Part shown: positions 1 through 11,844 of the stretch, in pieces | How the letters are laid out: every line of letters starts with the position of its first letter | Numbering within the stretch: the first letter of the stretch is position 1 | Assembly: GCF_041381155.1 (NCBI RefSeq) | Contig: NC_091147.1 | Span: forward strand, 36,980,553 to 37,044,552 | Origin: Argopecten irradians | Lineage: Eukaryota; Mollusca; Bivalvia; Pectinida; Pectinidae | DNA: 64,000 nt | Direction of reading: 5' to 3' | Notes under the pieces: model-generated | Databases searched by the model: none | What the model saw: only the letters and a program-made list of their open reading frames with translations | Told to the model about the DNA's origin: nothing | Position numbers and translations under genes: made by a program

Positions 1-738
1 CATCTGAAGATGACTAGAAATGAAATTGTATTCAATCCGATTGATCGAGTACATGTCTGGCCGGTATGTAAAAAGGCAATGACACATTCGCTTCAACCTT
101 AACAGGATATAGACTAATATGGTGCACACACAACCTACATCTGAAGGTCCAGGTTTTGAAATACATTTAATTCTTCTTGAGTACTTTCAATAGAATAAAA
201 AGGACATAAGAGAACACGTGAAGCTTTACATAAGAGTACATATATTTGTCTTACCTGTTCAGAACCTTGCTGTGTCTTCTTTTGTTTTTACCTGTAGGAA
301 CATGCGCACGTCCAAGCAGTTGGTATTTAGTTCCGTGTGTCCTGCCCATAGTTGTAGAAAATTCGGGCGAATCCGACACAGGTAGCTGATGTTAGGTGAT
401 TCCCAGTCTGGCTTCCTAACGCTAACTACACGGAAATCATGTAAGATTAAGGTCTATTCCTCAGGTTCATGCTACCAGCCAATGGCGTGAATTACATTGG
501 CGAAGAAGTGTCGCCCAAGGGAGACCCTGGGGCAGTTTTATTTGACAGCCGTGATCTGTATGGCAGGGCCCCGATGTCATTACTAACAGAATGAGTAAAC
601 TTTAAAAAGTAAAAACGTATCAACTTCGTGTCCCGAATAAATGAATATATGATTTTAATGAAATGACGTAAGATTTATTTTCTTTGATGAGTTCATCAAA
701 CAATTTATGAAAATGGGTGTTAGCATATGCAGTCTGTA
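1..738. other. Non-coding stretch, nothing recognised
   Basis: All frames are closed by frequent stops and I see no exon with matched splice sites. The sequence may hold fragments of old repeats, but none could be paired with another copy in the window. Confidence 0.5.
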
Positions 739-746
739 TTTAGGGG

Positions 747-1188
747 CACAGGGACCTGGCACGATTTTTTTTACTAACAGTATACATATATATATTATAG
801 TATCAAGGGTATGAACTCGGCGGTCGAGAAAAACGGACCTATTTTCTTAAAACCGTGATTATTTTAATAAATTGGTTATATACAACATTGACGGATATCT
901 TACCTTAAAGAGAAATAATTCATCTTTCCATTGAGTGCTTGATGAACAAAATTGGCCAAGTATTGACGAAGTTATGGTAGGATGAATCGGGAAATTTACG
1001 AAAAATATGCTAGGTAGACATTTCCCTGTCCGGTCGAAATGTCGTCTCGGCTCTAATGGGTACCTCAAAAACCAAGCCAAAATCACAATAGATAGGTCCG
1101 TTTTTCTCGACCGCCGAGTTCATACCCTTGATATTATAATATATATATGTATATTATTGGTTAAAAATTTTCGTGCCAGGTCCCTGCG
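747..1188. mobile_element. hAT-like non-autonomous TIR element (MITE)
   Basis: A 442-bp element whose two ends are inverted copies over roughly 95 bp, beginning CACAGGGACCTGGCACGA on the left and with the matching inverse on the right. It is flanked by a perfect 8-bp direct repeat TTTAGGGG (739-746 and 1189-1196). An 8-bp target duplication with CAGGG-type ends is characteristic of the hAT superfamily. There is no transposase; the short open frames inside (859-1086 minus, 1007-1201 plus) are by-products of the inverted arms. Confidence 0.85.
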
Positions 1189-1196
1189 TTTAGGGG

Positions 1197-1288
1197 TATG
1201 AAATAAATTTTGTTTGCAAACCTTTGTGAGAATACGCTAGGCGGATCTTTCATACCCCTATAAAGTTAAAAATAGTAACATCAATGCT
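1197..1288. mobile_element. Truncated foldback element, host of the hAT-like insertion
   Basis: This sequence matches the foldback element at 38228-38384, sharing 'atgaaataaattttgtttgc' and the terminal 'gtaacatcaatgct'. The left arm is cut at the 8-bp duplication of the neighbouring hAT-like element. That element therefore probably inserted into this older palindrome. Confidence 0.55.
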
Positions 1289-1810
1289 TAAATGTTAACT
1301 CGCTTATCGCCTATATGACTCTGTCTATACTACATTTTGTCCCACCAAGTAGAAGTAGTTAAGACCTAATTGACCCAATAGATATATACGGACACCTCTT
1401 ATGCATTACTATGACACAGTATTACATATACGCATGATATATAGAAGGGTCCTATAGAGCCAAAGGCTTGTGGTTAAAACGTCTTGTCACACTAATTCTT
1501 CTCTATAACCCGACATCAACTGATTCAACTCTGGCCTGCGAGTGTGCAACCGCCAGGGACTGACTGTAGGTCGGTGTTTTCTCCCATAGTACTACCGTAT
1601 ACGATCAGTTCTGATATAAAGTTGCTGGGCTATACGCAATCAGACCTTACACAGTCGAACAAGGGATATTTGATCTTCGCTGTGTCTACAAATTTTATTT
1701 ACATTGGTAATGGTTCACACGGTTAGGAGGACCGAATAACAAGCTAAGTATGTAAAAATACTCCACTCAAAAGTTGGTGGGTCAAATAAAAATTTATAAA
1801 ACAATATCTT
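1289..1810. other. Non-coding stretch, nothing recognised
   Basis: There are no long open frames and no motif I can support. A 60-codon open frame at 1544-1726 has no family resemblance and no splice context. Confidence 0.4.
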
Positions 1811-2216
1811 AAAGGCCCACTACCTTTCAGGAGCAAAATTTAAATGTTTCTTAAAAGCGTTAATAACATCAGAAAATACATATCGATGGCCTAATATGAG
1901 GTTAGAAAAACAAAAATATGTAAGATTTCCTGCGTAATATATGATAACAGTGGAGATTCATTTCGCTTTTTGCCGTCTGGTGCAATGATAGTCAACTACC
2001 GCGCGGTATTTAGGACGACGGGGATAACATAAGACGACTCGCGTTATGAAAATTAACATTTTATTTATTTTCATTAAATTATTGAGAAGGTCTTGATAAA
2101 TGTAGTTTTAAAGCTAAGCAAATAACTTTTGCGACTGTGCAAAATTACCAATCATGTTTAACATTCCCATTTAAAAAAAAAAATAAAAAGCCGTTTCGGA
2201 AAGTTAATGGGGTTGA
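1811..2216 (+). mobile_element. TIR element, family 'AAAGGCCCACTACCTTTC', copy 1
   Basis: An element of about 405 bp starting AAAGGCCCACTACCTTTC and ending in a degenerate inverse of the same motif (about 2190-2216). Its interior, including 'gccgtctggtgcaatgatag' and 'cggtatttaggacgacg', matches 10342-10754 in inverse orientation. It has no coding capacity. The superfamily is not assigned because no target duplication is clear. Confidence 0.6.
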
Positions 2217-2963
2217 GAACAGAAGCCATTTCAGAAAACAGAAGCCAAGCGTTTTGTGCTTCCATTGAAAACAGAATATGCAGTTTTTTATTATCTTCGG
2301 ATGCAATACAAAATTTGCACTTTTCCCATTATTGTTAATTAGTTCCCTTTACATACGCTAATTAATAGGAATATGTATTTATTGAAGTTGTGCAGTGCTG
2401 AGAGAACGTTTGTAAAACGTAATAAAACGACCGTTTGTTTGAAAACATTACTAATATCTTTCCCAGGGATGGAATCCCGTGTTTAGATCATGATGTCATC
2501 GGGCGATATCAAAGAAGATGTTCATGTCTCACATCGTATAGCAGGAAATTTCAATTCGTGTTTCACATGCTGTCAGCCAGTAATAACATTGTCAATTTTA
2601 TTGTAAACCAATTCATGGGAGACAATTATCACATCATCATGTATGTATAAAGCGAATGCACACTGATAGTTTATAATGGTCTCGATTTTCCGGTAAGTTT
2701 ATTCTCGGAAGTCACAGATACAACGAACAACTTAATCGCTTGTTACAATTCCACATGACATCCGCGGCTTGTCTCTATTCAGATATCATTTTATTTTTAA
2801 AAAACACCCGAGCATAAACACGATTAATCGCCGAGTTACCGACATAATTATCTTGGAATCATTATGTGGACAGCCTACATGTGGTAAGTCGACATATTCT
2901 TCTGTTTATGTCGACATCTTCATATATGATGTCAACATAGTGCCTTAGTTATGTCGACATCAT
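2217..2963. other. Non-coding stretch with GTCGACAT words
   Basis: No gene is visible. Between about 2887 and 2960 the word GTCGACAT and variants recur four times in both orientations, suggesting the edge of an old palindromic repeat that continues into 2964-3015. Confidence 0.4.
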
Positions 2964-3015
2964 TAAGTCGTAAGTCGGACAACTCGATGGCAGAAATATG
3001 CCACCATAGTTATTA
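2964..3015 (+). repeat. Dispersed repeat shared with 47932-47982
   Basis: About 50 bp including 'aactcgatggcagaaatatg' recurs almost unchanged in inverse orientation at 47932-47982. It is a short interspersed fragment of unknown family. Confidence 0.65.
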
Positions 3016-3308
3016 CTAGAACATATGTCTTTTTATTGCCGATTACGCCCAGTCGGTAACATATTGTGATAATAACAATGCAAGTGTTGTTCTAATATTC
3101 AAATCAATTTTCACGTCAGGATCGAGATTTGAAAAGGAAAATGAAGTTGTGTCGTGCATGTATAACGAGGTGAGCATGGGGGAGGGAAAACGTCGAAGGA
3201 AAATGAAGACATTCTATGAATACCATGGTCAAATTCAAATGCATGATTGCCTGGGTAGATATATCTAGATATGGTTCACATTATTACGAGTACATAGGGA
3301 AATCATTG

Positions 3309-6300
3309 TCTAGTTCACATGACAACGGTTGTCTAGGAACATCGTGGTCTATCTAACTAGTTCACATGACAGCGGTTGTCTAGGAACATCGTGGTCTATA
3401 TAACTAGTTCACATGGCAGCGGTTGTCTAGGAACATCGTGGTCTATCTAACTAGTTCACATGACAACGGTTGTCTAGGAACATCGTGGTCTATATAACTA
3501 GTTCACATGACAACGGTTGTCTAGGAACATCGTGGTCTATATACCTAGTTCACATGACAGCGGTTGTCTAGGAACATCGTGGTCTATATAACTAGTTCAC
3601 ATGACAACGGTTGTCTAGGAACATCATGGTCTATATAACTAGTTCATATGACAGCGGTTGTCTAGGAACATCGTGGTCTATATGACTAGTTCACATGACA
3701 ACGGTTGTCTAGGAACATCGTGATCTATATAACTAGTTCACACGGCAGCTGTTGTCTAGGAACATCATGGTCTATATAACTAGTTCACATGACAACGGTT
3801 GTCTAGGAACAGCATGGTCTATATAACTAGTCATTGACACGGTTGTCTAGTGACAACTGGGTCACATGACACGGTTGTCTAGTGTCTATAAAATCGGTTG
3901 TGGAACCTGGTCTATATAACTAGTTCAAGACCGGTTGTCTAGGACATCGGTCTATATGACTAGTTCAATGACAACGGTTGTCTAGGACATCTGGTCTATA
4001 TAACTAGTTCAATGACACGTTGTCAGGAACCGGTCTATATACTGTTCACAGACACGTTGTCTAGGAACATGGTCTATATAACTAGTTCATATGACAACGG
4101 TTGTCTAGGGACATCATGGTCTATATAACTAGTTCACATGACAACGGTTGTCTAGGAACATCGTGGTCTATATAACTAGTTCACATGACAACGGTTGTCT
4201 AGGAACATCATGGTCTATATAACTAGTTCACATGACAACGGTTGTCTAGACAGATGACACGGTTGTCTAGGAACATCGTGGTCTATATAACTAGTTCACA
4301 TGACAACGGTTGTCTAGGAACATCATGGTCTATATAACTAGTTCACATGACAACGGTTGTCTAGGAACATCGTGGTCTATATAACTAGTTCATATGACAA
4401 CGGTTGTCTAGGAACATCATGGTCTATATAACTAGTTCACATGACAACGGTTGTCTAGGAACATCATGGTCTATATAACTATTCATACACACCTGTCTAT
4501 ATAACTAGTTCACATGACAACGGTTGTCTAGGAACATCGTGGTCTATATAACTAGTTCACATGACAACGGTTGTCTAGGAACATCATGGTCTATATAACT
4601 AGTTCACATGACAACGGTTGTCTAGGAACATCGTGGTCTATATAACTAGTTCACATGACAACGGTTGTCTAGGAACATCGTGGTCTATATAACTAGTTCA
4701 CATGACAAACGGTTGTCTAGGAACATCATCTGGTCTATATAACTAGTTCATATGACAACGGTTGTCTAGGGACATCATGGTCTATATAACTAGTACACAT
4801 GACAGCGGTTGTCTAGGAACATCGTGGTCTATATAACTAGTTCACATGACAACGGTTGTCTAGGGACACCATGGTCTATATAACTAGTTCACATGACAAC
4901 GGTTGTCTAGGAACATCGTGGTCTATATAACTAGTTCACATGACAACGGTTGTCTAGGAACATCGTGGTCTATATAACTAGTTCACATGACAACGGTTGT
5001 CTAGGAACATCGTGGTCTATATAACTAGTTCACATGACAACGGTTGTCTAGGAACATCATGGTCTATATAACTAGTTCACATGACAACGGTTGTCTAGGA
5101 ACATCGTGATCTATATAACTAGTTCACATGACAACGGTTGTCTAGGAACATCGTGATCTATATAACTAGTTCACATGACAACGGTTGTCTAGGAACATCG
5201 TGATCTATATAACTAGTTCACATGACAACGGTTGTCTAGGAACATCGTGATCTATATAACTAGTTCACATGACAACGGTTGTCTAGGAACATCGTGATCT
5301 ATATAACTAGTTCACATGACAACGGTTGTCTAGGAACATCGTGATCTATATAACTAGTTCACATGACAACGGTTGTCTAGGAACATCGTGGTCTATATAA
5401 CTAGTTCACATGACAACGGTTGTCTAGGAACATCGTGGTCTATATAACTAGTTCACATGACAACGGTTGTCTAGGAACATCGTGATCTATATAACTAGTT
5501 CACATGACAACGGTTGTCTAGGAACATCGTGGTCTATATAACTAGTTCACATGACAACGGTTGTCTAGGAACATCGTGGTCTATATAACTAGTTCACATG
5601 ACAACGGTTGTCTAGGAACATCGTGGTCTATATAACTAGTTCACATGACAACGGTTGTCTAGGAACATCGTGATCTATATAACTAGTTCACATGACAACG
5701 GTTGTCTAGGAACATCGTGGTCTATATAACTAGTTCACATGACAACGGTTGTCTAGGAACATCGTGGTCTATATAACTAGTTCACATGACAACGGTTGTC
5801 TAGGAACATCGTGATCTATATAACTAGTTCACATGACAACGGTTGTCTAGGAACATCGTGGTCTATATAACTAGTTCACATGACAACGGTTGTCTAGGAA
5901 CATCGTGATCTATATAACTAGTTCACATGACAACGGTTGTCTAGGGACATGACACGGTGTCTAGGAACATCGTGATCTATATAACTAGTTCACATGACAA
6001 CGGTTGTCTAGGAACATCGTGATCTATATAACTAGTTCACATGACAACGGTTGTCTAGGAACATCGTGATCTATATAACTAGTTCACATGACAACGGTTG
6101 TCTAGGAACATCGTGATCTATATAACTAGTTCACATGACAACGGTTGTCTAGGAACATCGTGATCTATATAACTAGTTCACATGACAACGGTTGTCTAGG
6201 AACATCGTGATCTATATAACTAGTTCACATGACAACGGTTGTCTAGTGAAATCGTGGTCTATATAACTGTAGTTCATATGACAGCGGTTGTCTAGGAACA

Positions 6301-6392
6301 TCGTGGTCTATATAACTAGTTCATATGACAGCGGTTGTCTTGTGAAATCGTGGTCTATATAACTAGTTCACATGACAACGGTTGTCTAGGGA
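3309..6392. repeat. 47-bp satellite array, about 65 copies
   Basis: Tandem copies of a 47-bp unit fill 3.1 kb. Each unit carries two dyads: GACAACGGTTGTC (6-bp arms around one base) and AACTAGTT. Most units read 'atcgtggtc', while runs of units at about 5100-5370 and 5960-6230 read 'atcgtgatc', showing local homogenisation of a variant. Units at 3820-4080 are riddled with small deletions. No frame is coding. Confidence 0.97.
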
Positions 6393-7794
6393 CAAAAATG
6401 AAAACGTTCCTAGTTTCGTAAAAAAAATGGCGAGGTGATCCGATTGTGTGCCCGGCATTACATAAATCCTCATTAGGTGTTATACGATGTAGTTCAGGTA
6501 CTGATTACAGTTTTTTTCTTCTTTCTTTTATCTATAATGAGCAGATACACCACGCTCATAAAAACAAATAAAAATCATAAATTTATTTTGTTTTTGATAT
6601 TTCTTCTTACAATGCTACAGAATATGTTTACTGATTTATTAATGTCCTTTCATAACAAAACTAAAGTGACATCATAAAATTTCTTGTATACAATTCTTTC
6701 CAAAATCAAATTTAACAAAATAAGTTAGTGTAGTAATTTTCATAATAACGAAAGTTACTATAAATGTCGATCGTGACGTGTTGGCGAAGAAATGACACCC
6801 ATTAAAGACACTGTATGGTCGTGTAATTGATCGTGTAGAACAGATATTTCTGGTAGAACAATTCATTTCTACTTTGAGATATCTACGACGGTATGATGTT
6901 TGAGGGAAATGATTATATACATAGTATTTTTGGCTTGAAAACTGATAATTGGAATAATTACTTTGACATTTCACCTCGCTGTGATTAGCAGTAATAGCCT
7001 TCCTATTCGAAGATACGATTCACACATCTTTAGTGGAGGAATATTAATGATGGTGGTAATTGCCATGCATATATAAACATGTATATATATATGTTGGCTC
7101 TGGAAACAAAGAGCGCTGAATTTTAATAAGTCAAAACTAAGTCTGTATGCTAAAAATAAACCTATTGAGATTGATTACATTTACATCTATATGTAAATGA
7201 TAAGGTTAACTCGGAAGTCGTATAACTCGAATGTCTAATTGTTGCGACACCAAACGTTTTCCGCATATTCCAAGTACATTCTACCATCATTATCCTACCG
7301 ATCTCGAGTTAACAAAGATTGATCTAAGTTCATTTGATCACAGGAAGTTATATAATCCGTGAGTTTACATTTTTATAATATTGCCAAATGTCAAGCATAC
7401 ACTGTACATGGTACAAATGATGTTTACATAAAATCTCAAAATCTCTTTAAATGTGAAGATGTATATAAACATGCCTACTGCCAAAATCCAGTTTGAAAGG
7501 TCTTCACTTATTTCTTTTGCTTTGTTGAAAATAAACTGTCTGAAAACATCAATTGGCAGTGTCTCATAGATTGTTTAGCGATCTTCAAAAGTATAGTAAA
7601 AGGGACGGTTATCTCCCTTTAGCCATTGCTCCAACTTCAGACGGATCGGAGTGAAGCGCGTTATAAGGCTTGCAAAATGAAAATTTCTTAAGACTCGTTT
7701 CAAAAGTACACGTGACATTGATGAACGAGACACTTCTGAGTCTACAATTCAGTATCTGATGTACATTGTATTACCTAAATCACACAATGGTAAA
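6393..7794. other. Non-coding AT-rich stretch
   Basis: The open frames at 6477-6677 (plus) and 6672-6974 (minus) are 66 and 100 codons. They have low-complexity compositions, no family resemblance and no usable splice sites. I see no gene here. Confidence 0.45.
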
Positions 7795-7925
7795 TTAATT
7801 TGCCTATTGGTTATTGACAAAAAGTCATTTAAAGATTTTAGCCTATTTGAGCCCTGTGACCTTGAATGAGGGTCAAGGTAATTCATCCCAGCATGCTACA
7901 AGTCAAATATCTGGGTTTATTCTAC
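7795..7925 (+). repeat. Dispersed repeat with AGGTCA-like half sites, copy 1
   Basis: This copy of the family centred on 'tgaccttgaatgaaggtcaa' reads 'gtgaccttgaatgagggtca' at 7855 and is followed by 'cccagcatgctacaagtc'. Related copies lie at 13858, 38395, 40720, 41000, 54040, 54590 and 56056. The family is about 150 bp per unit and is sometimes tandem. Confidence 0.7.
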
Positions 7926-7941
7926 ATGTATTTAAATATAA

Positions 7942-8120
7942 AGGGGCTACAGTGGACTAGTGATTCAGTTGTAGCGACATATTCACCTCAGGGTTGGGAG
8001 CTCGAAACTCAAATTGTACTGAACGCTGGTTGGTGGTTTTTCTCCGGGTACTTAGGTTTTCCTCCACTATCAAGAATGACCCTGGCTGTTGATAAGACAT
8101 AAACTAAACAAACCAAACCA
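7942..8120 (+). mobile_element. SINE-like element with tRNA-derived head, copy 1
   Basis: The order is a degenerate tRNA-like head with a B-box-like 'gggagctcgaaactc', then 'tttttctccgggtacttagg' and 'tttcctccac', and an A-rich 'aaaccaaacc' tail. A second copy at 53595-53755 shares this order. The layout is that of a tRNA-derived SINE with a conserved central domain. The 78-codon open frame over it is not a gene. Confidence 0.65.
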
Positions 8121-8324
8121 GATGTTTCGGGGCTTGAATACATTTGAAAAGTTACCAGTGTAAATGAAACACACAAAATACTTATTGTCATTTTTTTTAA
8201 TATTTATTAATAATGTACCAAGCACACTTATTGATCTTATTAACTGACAAAACTTACCAATGAAATGATATTTCGTGTACAGCGTATCAAAAATTATCTT
8301 TCTGGTTCCTAAAATATCCATTCA

Positions 8325-9256
8325 CAAGAGGCCCATGGGCCTTAACGGTCACCTGAGTTCATGCAGATACAGAATGAAGCAAAGATATATAAACACTATA
8401 TATTGGCCCATCAGGCCCTTGAAGTCAGTCAGTGATTTTATAAATTTGACTTTTTAATCTATGATGAGTATTTGCTTCCATCAAATATGTGTTTTCAGAT
8501 GAAAGATTTTTGAAATGTTCTTCATTTTGACCCCTTTTGGCCCCGTCCCTCTGGCCCCTGGGGGTCGGCCAGGACCAATATGGATATAATGTTAAAATGC
8601 AATCTCAGGCTAATAAATCGAACCCAGATTATTTATTTCCTATGAAAACTAAGCAAATATGTTCATAAATGTGTTTTTCCTATATAAACAATAGTAAATT
8701 TGACCCACTCTCCAGGGGAAAATCTGAAATCCCAGGGCCATGAAATTTGCTGGCCTTAAGACCTTCCAATCTATGAAGAGTGTCTGGTTATATCAAATCT
8801 GTGAATTCAGAGAAGATTTTTGAAATTTTAATCATTTTGACCCATTTTGGCCCCACCCCTCTGGCCCCTGCATGGGGGTCGGCCAGGGCCAATATGGATA
8901 TGGTGTTAAAATGCTATTTCAGGCTAATAATTCTAACCCAGTTTGACTAATTTCCTATGAAAAATAAGCAAATTATGTTCATAAATGTGTTTTTCCTATA
9001 TAAACTATAGTAAACTTCCCAGGGGAAACACGAGACCCCAGGGTCATATGGAAAATTTGTTAATAGGATTCAATTGCCATCTCATAGGGGTAATTCTGAC
9101 AACATTTGACTAATTTCCTATTATAAATGACCAAATTTAATCAAAAATTTGTTTTCCACTCACGATACATGACAGACTACGGACGAAGCATGATGACGGA
9201 CGTAAGGCGATTAGAATAGGTCACTTAATTAGACTTCGCCTCAGGTGACCTAAAAA
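8325..9256. mobile_element. Non-autonomous element bounded by GGTCACCTGAG / CTCAGGTGACC
   Basis: The left boundary GGTCACCTGAG (8347-8357, after 'caagaggcccatgggcc') is inverted at the right boundary (9240-9250). The interior contains a roughly 310-bp direct duplication: the 'ttttggccccacccctctgg' block at about 8530 recurs at about 8840. The right end has the 'gacggacgtaaggcgatt' segment typical of a bivalve repeat family I recognise by its ends. There is no transposase. Confidence 0.7.
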
Positions 9257-9496
9257 TTGCATTGGGTGAAAATATGCTTGGTTTTTTTTGTTTTGTTCTT
9301 AATAATATTTTAACTAAAAAATTTTTTTTTCATTTCTAAATTCTAAAAATCTGAATATAATTATGCCTTTAGATACTTGACTAGAATCTAACACATGCAT
9401 ATATACATGTACAAATAAATATATGTAATTTCTATGCTTTAGGGACACTGCTGCATTTAAAACATGAAACAACCCTAATTATATCATATATTGATA

Positions 9497-9912
9497 TACC
9501 GTATTTGCCGTAATTAACGCCCCTTCCCTTTTCTGGAAAGGAGTTGAAGTTGTATAAAGGCCTCCCTTCCATGGATTTAACACTGCTTTTCAACATGTGA
9601 AACCCTTAATAGGAGCATTGTATACCATATTATATGAACTTGCAAGTCTTTTACATGTGAATCATGATATTATAATGCGTCTCAAAGGATAAAAGGCATA
9701 TAAATGTTTACTGTAACAGATTAATGTGCCATGATTATAGAAATAGATAAAATATTGGTGATTTTTTTTTCGTCCACAACTTTCATTTTGGTTCATTGAT
9801 AAGCGATTTACCTCTATTTCCCCACTATTTGCGAGCCCCACCCGACCTAGCCCCCCTTTGTTGTAATAATTTAAAATAAAGCGTCTGGGCGATAATTACG
9901 GCAAATGTGGTA
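9497..9912. mobile_element. MITE with TACCGTATTTGCCGTAATTA ends
   Basis: A 416-bp element whose left end TACCGTATTTGCCGTAATTA is answered by an inverted end 'taattacggcaaatgtggta' (9893-9912). The interior is AT-rich and non-coding. Related 'ccgtattt' ends occur at 32259 and 43675, so the window holds several members of one superfamily. No target duplication is evident. Confidence 0.75.
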
Positions 9913-10341
9913 CATGTCTATTTGAAGAACAATGAAAAGTCTTAATTTTGTTCACAGGCATCATAACATTATTATATTATCTGAATTTTGTAGTATCGAG
10001 GGATTGTCCCCTTCAACTAAATGTAAACATTGAACTCACACACACCTGAAAATTCAAAATGAACTCTTCCAACCTTTATAAAAGGAAAATTCAAATGTGA
10101 TTTTAGGTGTAAATGAATTAATAACATGCACCATAAAAATAATATCTTCTAAATTTCAGAACTTATTTCCCCTTAAGCAGCAGACGCACTAGATCAACAA
10201 GAAAATAATTAATAAACAAGTACACTGTACATATATTAAATATTAAAATGTGACATTATCATAAATAATTTGAAATGGAATAGAGATATCAATATTCTCC
10301 CCAAAAGACAAAAATACACTTATTATAATAACAAAACTATT
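9913..10341. other. Non-coding stretch, nothing recognised
   Basis: AT-rich sequence with no open frame of note and no recognised repeat. Confidence 0.4.
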
Positions 10342-10754
10342 AAAGACCCACTACCTTTCCGAGACGGCTTTTAATTTTTAAAATGTGAATGTAAAACGAG
10401 ATCAATAATTTTGTATAGTTGCAAAGTTATTAAATTATTATTAATATTACACTCATCATCATCTCCTAAACAATTTGATTAAAATTATAATAAATAAAAT
10501 GTAATTTTCATAACTCGGGTCTTCTAGCTGTTTCCCGACGTCGTCCTAAATACCGAGCGTTAGTTGCAATTGACTATCACTGTGCCAGACGGCAAAACAG
10601 CGAATTGAATCTCTAGTTATCATATATTACACAGGAAATCTCAAATTTGTTTGGTGTTGTAACCTCATCTTAGGCCATCGGAATATATTTTCTGTTCTTA
10701 CCATTATTTTTAAGAATCATTTAAATTTTGCTCTGGAAAAGTAGTTGGCCTTTT
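10342..10754 (-). mobile_element. TIR element, family 'AAAGGCCCACTACCTTTC', copy 2
   Basis: A 413-bp element in inverse orientation to the copy at 1811-2216. Its ends are AAAGACCCACTACCTTTCC on the left and the inverse of AAAGGCCAACTACTTTTCC on the right. The internal 'gccagacggcaaaacagcga' block is shared between copies. It is non-coding. Confidence 0.7.
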
Positions 10755-11149
10755 TTAATTAACAGATATCTTGACAACAAAAGAGCTTCATGAATTCACT
10801 ATAAAGCTATTTTTGACAAAAACCCTATTCCCCTTGAAACAAATTTTTTTTTAGTCAACAAAGAAGGATCTGACAGCTAGAGTATAAAAATCTTAGAATC
10901 AACCAACCACCAAAATTATATTATCAACCATTTTCCAAAACCCCTGATTTAATGTAAAACTTAATAAAACATAATTATCAATGAAATGTATTGAATCTAA
11001 AATACTGAAGGTAAATACCCAGTAACCTTCACCACGATGAAATGCTCATTTCTGATCAGTTATAAAAGTATTAGTGTTGAGGCATTACTGGCCTCTGCTT
11101 CACAAATATTTCTCAACTTCAAGAAACTCAAATTTTTCCATAGGAAAGC
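10755..11149. other. Non-coding stretch, nothing recognised
   Basis: AT-rich sequence without exon-like frames. An open frame beginning at 11037 runs into the repeat at 11150 and is not supported as a gene. Confidence 0.4.
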
Positions 11150-11500
11150 TTTTGCAAAAGTTCTGGAAAAAAACCAAGAGATCACAGAGGGATCTTGGCA
11201 CCAACCATTGAATGATCTTTGTAGGTCAAATGACAGGTGTAACAAACTTCAACTATCAAAATCCAAGATGGCTACTTGTCGGTCCCAAAATGTAACAAGG
11301 ACCCAAGGAGAATCCATGAATGATATTTGAGAAAGATCCCTTTAGTACTTTCAGGGAAATAGCAGTACAATGTACCAAACTTCAACAATCAAAATCCAAG
11401 ATGGCTACCTGTCAAAATACAAATGTTTAACAATAGTACCCCCACAAGGGATCTTTGTGTCAACTTAGAAAAGGATCCCTTCTGTACTTTCTGAGAAAAG
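11150..11500 (+). repeat. Dispersed 'ccaagatggctacctgtc' repeat, partly duplicated
   Basis: The word 'atcaaaatccaagatggcta' occurs at about 11260 and again at about 11390. Each copy is followed by a block resembling 'gatccctttagtactttcag'. A related fragment lies at 31746-31960. This resembles a high-copy bivalve repeat with no coding capacity. Confidence 0.6.
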
Positions 11501-11519
11501 GTTACCATCGCACCAGTTT

Positions 11520-11844
11520 TACAGCTCTATGGTATATCTTAACCTGCATGTGAAATTGTCTGTAGAAGCTGTACTTCTACAACAGGACAGACCAGTAGAA
11601 TATGCCACAAAAACTCTCAACAAAACACAGCAAGGGTACACACAGATAGAAAAAGAGTTATTAGTTTATGATTGTGAATGTTATCATCTGTATGTTAAAC
11701 AGATCATAAACCTCTGGTGACTATAGTGAAAAAGAGCATAGGGGAGACAACTCCTAGACCAAAATGACCAATGATGAGAAGATATCAACTCTACTTTACT
11801 AACCAGGCAAGGAAATGCATATTGCGGATCAGCTTTCAAAATAA
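11520..11844 (+). pseudogene. Ty3/gypsy-type retrotransposon RNase H fragment
   Basis: One frame gives a stretch containing AVLLQQDRPVEYATKTLNK and the following QIEKELL, which matches the RNase H region of Ty3/gypsy LTR retrotransposon polyproteins. Further on, another frame gives PGKEMHIADQLSK followed by a stop, matching the conserved segment at the end of that domain. The reading frame is broken between the two parts. No LTRs, protease, integrase or the rest of the reverse transcriptase are seen nearby, so this is a short decayed remnant. Confidence 0.75.

Noticed and set aside
6672..6974. A 100-codon minus-strand frame
   Set aside because: There is no recognisable domain and no splice context. 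It is bordered by the satellite and simple repeats.
11037..11330. A 97-codon plus-strand frame
   Set aside because: More than half of it lies in the dispersed 'ccaagatggct' repeat, and the opposite strand is also open, as is common in such repeats.
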